Shown: positions 24,001-33,000 of the stretch, piece by piece
Layout of the letters: each line of letters begins with the position of its first letter
Position numbering within the stretch: the stretch's first letter is position 1
Assembly: GCA_019914945.1 (NCBI GenBank)
Contig: CM034103.1
Coordinates: forward strand, 7,750,001-7,814,000
Origin: Typha latifolia
Lineage: Eukaryota; Streptophyta; Magnoliopsida; Poales; Typhaceae
Length of the DNA: 64,000 bases
Reading direction: 5' to 3'
Notes under the pieces: generated by a model
The model's input: only the letters and a program-made list of their open reading frames with translations
What the model was told of the DNA's origin: nothing
Databases searched by the model: none
Position numbers and translations under genes: made by a program

Positions 24001-27000
24001 GCCAATGAGCACTGCAGCAGAAGAAGAAGCCGCTTGCGCAGATCTTCTTTGCAACACCTACAAGCGGAAGCGCGCGGCAAAATGCTATACAAAGGAAAAA
24101 AAAATTAAAAAAAAAAACTTACCGAAGGTCGCCGGAGATCGAGGTCATCGGAGAACGTCGCCGGAGGTCGAGGTCACCGGAGAGACGGAGATCTACTCAC
24201 TACTCAGTCGCCGAGGAGAAAGAGAGTAAGAGATCCGTGAGAAAGAGAGAAAGAAAGAAAGAAAGAAAAGAGAGAAAGAGAGGAAAAGAGAGAAAGAGAG
24301 AGAAAAGGGAGAGAGGCAGGTGGGGGATGGGCTAGGGCCGATCCCGAAACGGCCGAAACCCCAGCCGAAACGAATCAAATCGGCCGAAACTGGGAACCTT
24401 GATTTTCGTTGACTACATTCGAACGCGCCCGATCACGTTTGAACGCACATATTTCTCACTTCTCTGGATTTGCGAACGCGACGCAAGCGTTCGCAGTTCG
24501 TTCGAACGCATAATTCGCACTCTCTGGATGTGAACGCGCTCCACCCGTATTCGAACGTGATATATAGAAAACTTATTATTATTATATTTTTTTAGAATTA
24601 AACACTAAAATAAGAAATAAAGACACTCTTAAAGTGTACCTATTCTCGAGACGACATCATTGAAGTTCGAATCGTATCAGTCTCAAATAATTTATGTAAT
24701 CTAATGGAGCATGATAGTGTTAATAAAAGTGATGCAAAACGTGGTGGAGAAAAGTGAAAGAGGAAAATAAAAATGAAAGGAATGGGGTTTCACACCTCCA
24801 CTCTAAGAAATAGTTTCACACCAAAATTCTTCAGAGAATAAAATCACATAAACTTTTATTAAGTTCCAAAGAAAATATAACGAGTCTATATAGACCTACA
24901 ATGGAATTAAGGAAAAAACACCATATATAAGAAATAAACAAAAGAGACCCTAAATAAATCAAAATTAGAACCAGATCCCTATAGAAGGGATCATCAACTG
25001 TCGGCGCCTCCTGTGCTGGTACACACGCCATCGCGTCCTATCAGTGATGTCCGTATCATTCTCCCCGGGTGGGAGAGAAGTTGACTCCGTCGAGTGTGCT
25101 GCTCTGCTGCTCTCATACTGCTCTAAGGTATCAAGGTGATGCACCTCCAAATCGTGACGATCAAGCCATGTATCATTAGATGTAGGCCGTCCTTTCCAAC
25201 GCACTAGATACCGTTGGGATCTACCTTCTCTAGTTGAAATAATTTCATCATCTAAAATTTTATCAATTTCGTTTGCTATGTTAGGTGGAATATTGGGAAG
25301 TGGAGGTAAAGAGGGTCTTTCATAAACAGGCTCATGGGTAGGCTCAGTATCTAGTGGGTTATCTGGGGTAAAATTTGGACCTTTATAAGCTACTAGATCC
25401 TCAATCTTAAAAGTAGAACTGATGTCGAAATCACTAGGGAGATCTAGAACATAAGCATTATCATTAATTTTTTTGAGAATTTTAAAAGGTCCGGCACTTC
25501 ATGCATGCAACATTTTGACAGTTCTAGGTGGGAACCGTTCCGGACATATCCGGACCATCACAAAGTCTCTAACATTAAATTCTTTGAATCTCCTTAGATC
25601 AGCTCGAATTTTATAATTAGTATTATTTTGAGCAATGCTGTTATTGATTTCTTTATGCAAGTCATGAATATATGATACGAATGCAGATGCAGACTCAGAC
25701 AACCTATGATAATGGGACATAGGAATGAGATCTATAGGTTGTCTAGGTTTGTAACCATATACTACCTTAGTTGGGCTCAGACCTATAGATCTATTAATAG
25801 AATTATTATATGCAAATTTAGCAGTTGGCAGTTTTTGATCCCAGTCTCTTAGATTCTCGTCGACAAGAGTTCTCAGTAGGTTACCTAAGCTCCTATTGAC
25901 TACTTTAGTTTGCTCGTCAATTTGTGGGTGGAAAGCGGTTGAATACTGAAGCTTAGTTCCCATCTTATGCCATAGGGTTTTTCAAAAATAGCTAGTGAAT
26001 TTTACATCCTTATCTGATACAATAGTTTTTGGTAGCCCGTGCAACTTAACGATTTCGTCAAAATAGATTTTAGCAACTCGAGAGGCGTTAAAAGTTTAGG
26101 AATAAGATATAAAGTGGGCTATCTTTGAAAATCGATCCACCACTAGAAGAATGGAATCATGCTTTCGGGTGGTCTTTGGAAGTCCAAGTATGAAGTCCAT
26201 ACTAACATCTTGCCAAGGACAATTAGGAACAGGTAAAGGTGTGTACAATCCTGTATTTTGCTTTCGCTACTTAGCAAGTTGACACGCATGACATCGACTA
26301 ACAAGTCTCATAACATCTCTCTTTAAGCTTGGCCAGAAAAATCGATGTTCCGTAGCTTCAATAGTTTTCGCGTGCCCAAAATGTCCAGCTAACCCCCAGC
26401 ATGCAATTCCCAAATTAAAAATTCCCTTAACGAGGTGCTGGGAATGCATAACTTTCGAGACTTAAATAGATAGTCATCCTGCAAGATGAAACCATCTACT
26501 TCTTGAGTCGCTCCATCGCTTAATAAATTGTGAACTTCATGAAAATCTGGACATGATTCATATTCAATTTTGATTTTATCAAAACCTATTACTTCTGCAT
26601 TCATCCTTGAAAGAAGAATCATGCGACGACTCAGTGCATCAGCTGCTTTGTTGTCTGCTCCAGACTTATGTTGCAAGGTGTACGTATAGTCCTGGAGAAA
26701 TTCAACCCACCTGCCGTGTCTAGTGTTAAGCTTCTTCTGGGAGTTAAGGTAGCGAAGAGCTTCATGGTCAGAAAAGATTACGAATTCTTGAGGAAGCAAA
26801 TAATGTCTCAAGTGGCGAAGAGATTGAACCACAACATAAAATTTCTTATCGTAAGTGGTATATCGTCGTCTAGCTTCATTCAGCTTTTCACGTAAGTAGG
26901 CAATCGAATGACCTTCTTGACTCAGGATTCCCCCTATACCAACTCTAGAAGCGTCACAAGTGACCTCAAAAACTTTAGTAAAATCGGGGAGTCGCATGAC

Positions 27001-30000
27001 AGGGGCTTCCACAATTTTCTTTTTGATTTTAGTGAAAGTTTTAGTAGCACTTGCTGACCACTTAAATTCACCTTTCTTGAGGCATTCTGTTATTGGAGCC
27101 ATATTTGATGAATCGACGATAGAAGGTAGCGAGCCCATGAAAACTTCTCACATCTCTTATGGTACGAGGTTCAGGCTATTCTTTAATAGCTTTGACCTTA
27201 TCAGGGTTAGCATACACTCCTTCAGATGAAACAATGAAACTTAAGAAAACAACTTTGCTTGTCAGAAACGTACATTTCTTAGGGTTTGCATACAGTTGCT
27301 CTCTCCTCAAGACAGTGCAAACTTGACGAAGATGATCTATATGTTGCTCCCGAGATCGACTATAGATAAGGATGCTATCAAAGTATACGACTAAAAATTG
27401 TCCCATAAAAGGTCGTAATATTTGAGTCATCACTCTCATGAAAGTACTCGGAGCATTATTCAAGCCAAAAGGCATAACCGTCAATTCATATAACCTATCT
27501 TTTGTTTTTAATGCAGTCTTCCATTCATCGCCAGGGCGTATACGAATTTGGTGATAACCACTTTTTAAATCTATCTTTAAAAAGATTGTGGCCCCTGCCA
27601 TCATGTCCAGCATGTCATCCAAACGAGGAATGGAAAAATGGTATTTTACCGTTATTTGATTAATAGCGCGGTTGTCGACGCACATGCGCCAGGTTCCATC
27701 TTTCTTTGGCATTAACAATGCGGGAACTGCGCAAGGACTTAGGCTTTCCTTCAAAAAGCATTTTCTCAATAACTCGTCAACTTGCCGTTTGAGTTCAGCA
27801 TGTTCAGTTGGGTTAAGTCTGTAATGAGGCAAGTTAAGAAGAGATGCACTTGGGACAAAATCAATAGCATGTTGAATATCTCTCATTGGTGGCAATTCAT
27901 CCAGTAGATCCTCTGGAAAGACATTCGAGAATTCCCCCATCACAGCAGTGGCTTCAAAAGGAATTGGTTCACTAGGCTCGTTTAGAATTTCTCGAGCAGC
28001 AAAAATCAAAATAGGAGTTCCTTTACTAATCTTGCATTCAATGCTTCTCGTACTAATCAAGCTGATTTAGTTTTGAAATGGGAAACTGCTCTCAGGTTTA
28101 GTTTTGAAATAATGGTGGAAGACACGGCATTTATACAACTGCTACTATCCACAATTACTTTACAATTTTTACCTCCAATTTTCGTGAACGTGTGAACAAT
28201 GGAGCTGCGCCTCCAATCATTATTGACTTTAGGTTGAGAGAGGGCACATCTAACAATATGTAACCTGGTGGAGTCTATGTGCCTCAGGCATCCTAGGGTA
28301 TTTTCTTCCTCTTCATCTTCAAAATCTCCTTCACCGTCTACATGGTGAACATATCCATCAAAATCTTGTTCGGAGTCTTCTTCGAAGGGTTCCTCAATTA
28401 AATTTATTTTATACGAGCTCGCACAATTTGCAGCAACATGTCCATAGTCTTGACACTTATAGCATTTGTCCCGAGGATTAACCTTCGAAAAGTCATTCTG
28501 GACGCTCTTACCCTTGTATTCTACCTTGGATTGTGAATGGCTAGGGGTAGATCAGTTAAAAGATTGATTGGTAGATTTGGCTTGATGAGGACCTGTGGAG
28601 GATTTATGAATTTGAGGTCTTGTTTCGCAATTTCTTGAGATGTGGTTAGGTCTAGACTCTAATTTTTTGAAATAAGCTGTAGGCCTTTTCCAAAGTATCA
28701 ATATTATAGGCAAAAAGTTCACTTCTCAATTCTTCACGTAGGCCAGCGCTAAATCTGGACAAGATTTGCATAGGGGTTTTAGATTCGATCACGCTACACC
28801 GAACAAGTAATTCATCAAAGGCCGTAACGTAATGCTTAGCTGACTTACTCCCTTGGGTAAGTTGGTTTCATCTGTCTAGAAGTTTAGGGTAATAAGAAGG
28901 TGGGAGATATTTACGTTTTAGTTCATTTTTCATGTCAACCCAAATTTCAATTGGAAGCTCACTCTTAATCTCACGAAGAGTCTCAACGTTGGTCCAGTAT
29001 TGATTTGCTTTCATAGTCAATTTCATGGCAGCAAACCTGACTTTACGGATTTCCGACATATCATACCATTTAAAGTAACGGTCCATGTCTTTGATCCAGT
29101 CTAAGAAGTACTGCGGATCTAGATGACCATCAAACCTCGGAGCATCAATTTTAATGCTTCGAAGGTACTATTCATCAGGATCTCGCTCATTTCCTTAAAA
29201 GTGTTGACGAGGTAAAGGAATGGGAGATTCACCACGCTCAAGGTCAAGGCAGTGATTATTTTGAGGAGCGGTGTGCTCACGGGGTCTTTCTACCCTATAT
29301 AGTCGTTCATCGGTCACCCGTTGATACCCAAGTAAAGTATCGTGAGTATCCCTGACTTGTTGAGCTAAGGTACCTAGTTGTCCCATAATATCGTCGAGCT
29401 TCTTAATAAGTTCGAGATCCATACTGCTACTGCTGAACTCACTAGAATCACTGAGGAGCCTTACCTTTATGTGTTGGCATACACTAATATGCAATGAGTG
29501 AGTTAGGTATTGTTTTATTTATTTATTTTAATATTTATTATATTTTTTTTATCTTTTTAATTTTATGCTTGCTAATTTAAATAAAATTAAATAGTGTTCT
29601 AATCTAATGGAATGGAGACGTCTCCTAAATTTAATCCAAATACAAATGTCTTGATCTAAATGATATGAGATATGCTATGCAGTCAAGAAAATCTTAAAAA
29701 TGAATACTTAATTGAATTTAGATTTTCTATTCAGGAGATTCAAAAACTAATGTCAAGATTTAATAGTTTTTAAAAAAAAGTCACATTTCATAAATGCCAA
29801 ACCTGTTAAATTTCTTTCCAAAAATTAACATAATACTAATATTCTATTCGGCACAGTTCATCTCTTAATATCATGACTAAAGCATATAAAGTTTCTATGT
29901 AATCTCTCCCTCACTATATGTGGACAGTAGGAATTGATAAAATTTTAGAGATAAAAGAATGGCCCAAAAATATTTAATACATTGAAAAGAGCGTATACCT

Positions 30001-33000
30001 GACCATCTGAGAAAAAAAAAAGAATTGAAATTAATTATTTTGTTTTCACCCTTCTTCCTCCCCTCTTTAGAAAAGAATGGCCCAAAAATATTTAATACAT
30101 TGAAAAGCATATACCTGACCATCTGAGAAAAAAACAGAATTGAAATTAACCTCCCCTCTTCGCCCACAATGTGTTGTTGTGCATGTCCTTTCCGTCAGCA
30201 CCAGGGAGTGGTCAGTAGCAATATCGGCGACGTCGGCAGCAAAGTCCAAGACAGTGGAGAGATCGGACGATTCGGCAATGATGGTTGCAGTCAGAGCTAC
30301 GGCAGGGAACGAAGCACGGGAGATCACGGCACGGGCGTCGGCGTCGACGTCGTTAGTGATGGCTGCAGGCGTCAAAGGGATGGCGTCGTCGGTGAAGAAT
30401 GTAGTCGTCGGAGGTGGAGGTGGGCTGTCGAGAAACCCTGGTAGCAGTGTCGGTGGGGAGGCGTCGATGCGGCGCCGTCGTCGTCGGGTGGAGCAAACGG
30501 GCCGAGGCAGTGTTGTCGTGGAGGCATCGTCGGGCGGAGCGGTGGGGTCGGGTGGTGTCGTCGGGGCAGGGCAGAACCAAGGCGGCGTCGTTGGGTGGAG
30601 CGACGGTGTCGGGTGGCATCGTTGGGGCTGCGCTGAACCGGGGCGGCGTTGGGGCAGCAGCGACGGGAAAGGGCTAGGGCTTGGTGTGAGGTGAGGGGGA
30701 GGTTGGGGATGAAGTTGGGTAATGGGTTGAGTGTTAATGATTAATGGGTTGCGGGTGTAGTCTAACAGGGTTTGGGTTTTGGACTAATGGGTTTTGGGTT
30801 TAGGTTTGATGGGTTTAATGAGTTTAATAGGATTGGGTTGAGTTGGAAGTGTGAGGGTTAATGGGTGGTTAATGGGTTTGGATTTGGAGCTGATTTGAAA
30901 GGGTTGGTTTCAAGTTAGGGAGGGAATTCGAAAATTAGAAATATTGGAGGGAGAAAAATTAGGAAAGATAGGATTTGTTGGGATGTTGAGAAGAAATAGG
31001 AAATTTGGTTGGAAGTTTAGGGAAAGAAGGAATTGGTTGGGATTTAATAGAAATTAAGAGCTAAAAATTCAAATTTTCAAAAATTTGAAACACTGAATTT
31101 TTTTTCTCTTTTTTTTATTTTTTTATTTACAGCAAAAGAGATGTGATGTTTTCTCTTCTTTTTTTTCAATCTATAAAAAAAATAAAAATAAAGATGGAAT
31201 AGTAGATCACTAAATAATGCAACAACAATTACTTTTTTGAAGGATTTGGAATCTTACGCGGTGGTGATTCCGCTATGACAACAGATTCTTTTTATTTCTC
31301 GTCAACGGTAATTTATTTGCTCGTCGTACGTCGGATTTCTTGACGTTCTGGTGTTCGTGGAGCGATTCGTCATGTGAAGAATAAATATGGAGCGGTGTAG
31401 AACCCGGGAGGAGGGACGTCTATAAACTAGGATCTTTCACTCTGATACCAAAATGATGCAAAACGTGGTAGAGAAAGATGAAAGAGGAAAATAAGAAGGA
31501 AAGAAATGGGGTTTCACACATCTACCCTAAGAAATGGTTTCACACTAAAATTCTTTAGAGAATAAAATCACATAAACTTTTATTAAATTCCAAAGAAAAT
31601 ATAACGGGTCTATATATAGACCTACAATAGAATTAAGCGAAAAACACCCTACATAGGAAATAAATAAAAGACACCCTAAATAAATTAAAATCAGAACCAG
31701 ATCCCTATAGAAGGGATCATCAACTGTCGGCGCCTCCTGTGCTGGTACACACGCCATCGCGTCCTATCAGTGATGTCTGCATCAAAAAGACTAGTCAATT
31801 TCAAACTTCACAAATTACATGTGTAAATATGAAAGTATCTGTATTTATTCTTTTCTTATATTATAAAATCAGGAGAACATATTTATCGGTGGACTCAAAT
31901 CCAACGTCCAGATTCTTTGTGTATGTCTATACTGCATAATTGGAAGGTTTTCTTATAATCATAATTGGAACTGGTATGTCTCTGTTTTGGTCAATGTGGA
32001 TTCTGCCGTATCTGTTTCACTTGTTGGATTACTTGTGCTCTTTTCTATTTCTTAAAAGGAAAAAGAGTACTTTCTTTGGCTTTTATTGAAGTAATCAAGA
32101 ACCTATTTATCCAAATCCACACAGTTAAGTTGTTGAATGATGTTTACTTCTAAAAGCTGTATGGAATCTTATCTAGATGCTTTTCTATAATTACCTTGAG
32201 GTCTGAACAGGCATACAAGTGCAATTTTGAATTTCAGCCAGAATCAACTGAACTTATTGTAGTTCAGTATATTTTGAAATAATAAAACAAGCAAGCATAT
32301 TAATAAAAGCATGGCAAAGACATGATACTGCTTGATTTGACTTAAAATCCATTGGACTGATGAAGGGATTTGACTTACCCAATCCTAAATACTTCGGTCT
32401 AAAAGGGTTGGTGGTGGTGGTGGTTGTAAACTTATAATTGGTGGACAAATTTTCATATTCTTGCACATAAATTGGCTAAGCAGATAGCTTCTTTTTGTGT
32501 TCGTTAATGTTGTATGTTGTGAGTTTATTTAAATATCCTATGTGAATATAGACTTTACTTTGCTTGTTTTCATCTCCTCTTGCTGTTCATGGGCTAAAAG
32601 AACTTCAATTCGTCTTGGTGTTTGCAGGCTAAGAGAATGGATGTTGTGTGGGGAGAAACAGCTGGTGTCGAAGGCCAGTTGTTGCTGTTATGCCCCATCC
32701 TTTTCATTCTACAGGTATGATGATCTGAACTTTGAGTCATGTCAGCGAAGCTGTTACATGCAACGCTGTTTGTCGCAAGAGGTTTAGAAATCTAGATAGA
32801 TGGCCAATATCTCATCTTAACCCCATTATTGACAACATAAGGAGTATGGTTTTCAAAGATCGAGTAAATAACTTTTTAGAAAGTGTCCTCACTGTTTATG
32901 CAATAGTATTAGTTCTCGTGTTATTTTTCTCACTGAACTAGGATTACACTAATGCACTGATCCAGTACATATTTGCTGTCTGAAATTCATGGTTTCAGGG

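Larger units (their letters stand above)
15926..24679 (-). mobile_element. Gypsy element 1: two LTRs, gag-PR-RT-RH, no integrase
   Basis: LTRs lie at 15926-16873 (3') and 20319-24679 (5', interrupted by a hAT element). The internal region is 16874-20318. Reading on the minus strand, the order is primer-binding site, gag, zinc knuckle, protease, reverse transcriptase and RNase H. The 3' LTR then follows within about 115 bases of RNase H. The integrase is therefore missing, although PPT-like sequence beside the LTR (CTTGAGGACAAGATTGCGG on the minus strand) is retained. Five-base flanks are GCCCC and GTCTC; they differ only by two C/T changes. Several stops and a frameshift make it inactive. Confidence 0.9.
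24730..31784 (-). mobile_element. Gypsy element 2, full-length CRM-like chromovirus
   Basis: The LTRs at 24730-25058 and 31454-31784 differ at about 26 positions plus a 2-base gap by eye, roughly 92 percent identity. AAAAG flanks both sides exactly (24725-24729 and 31785-31789). On the minus strand the order is 5' LTR, primer site, a leader of about 2 kb, gag with zinc knuckle, protease, RT, RNase H and integrase. The integrase C-terminus has a [11 protein letters not shown] block and continues into the 3' LTR, a feature reported for centromeric CRM-type chromoviruses. The clade assignment is inference. Stops and changed catalytic residues make it inactive. Confidence 0.92.
11590..32627 (+). 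other. Intron 7, 21,038 bp, packed with transposons
   Basis: It runs from AAG|GTAACA to TTTGCAG| and separates residues 258 and 259 of one protein. At least 17 kb is transposon DNA: two hAT derivatives, gypsy element 1 with its nested hAT transposon, and gypsy element 2. Both gypsy elements lie antisense to the gene. The leftover intron sequence (11590-12944, 13890-14698, 15398-15925, 31790-32627) is AT-rich, with no exon seen. Confidence 0.9.

Noticed and set aside
30140..30694. 184-codon + strand frame
   Set aside because: It is antisense to element 2, in a GC-rich leader, and made of Gly/Val/Ala/Arg repeats; no domain and no start context.
30710..30900. Telomere-like TGGGTT repeats
   Set aside because: The units are irregular (ATGGGTT, GGGTTTGGG) and do not match the plant TTTAGGG array.
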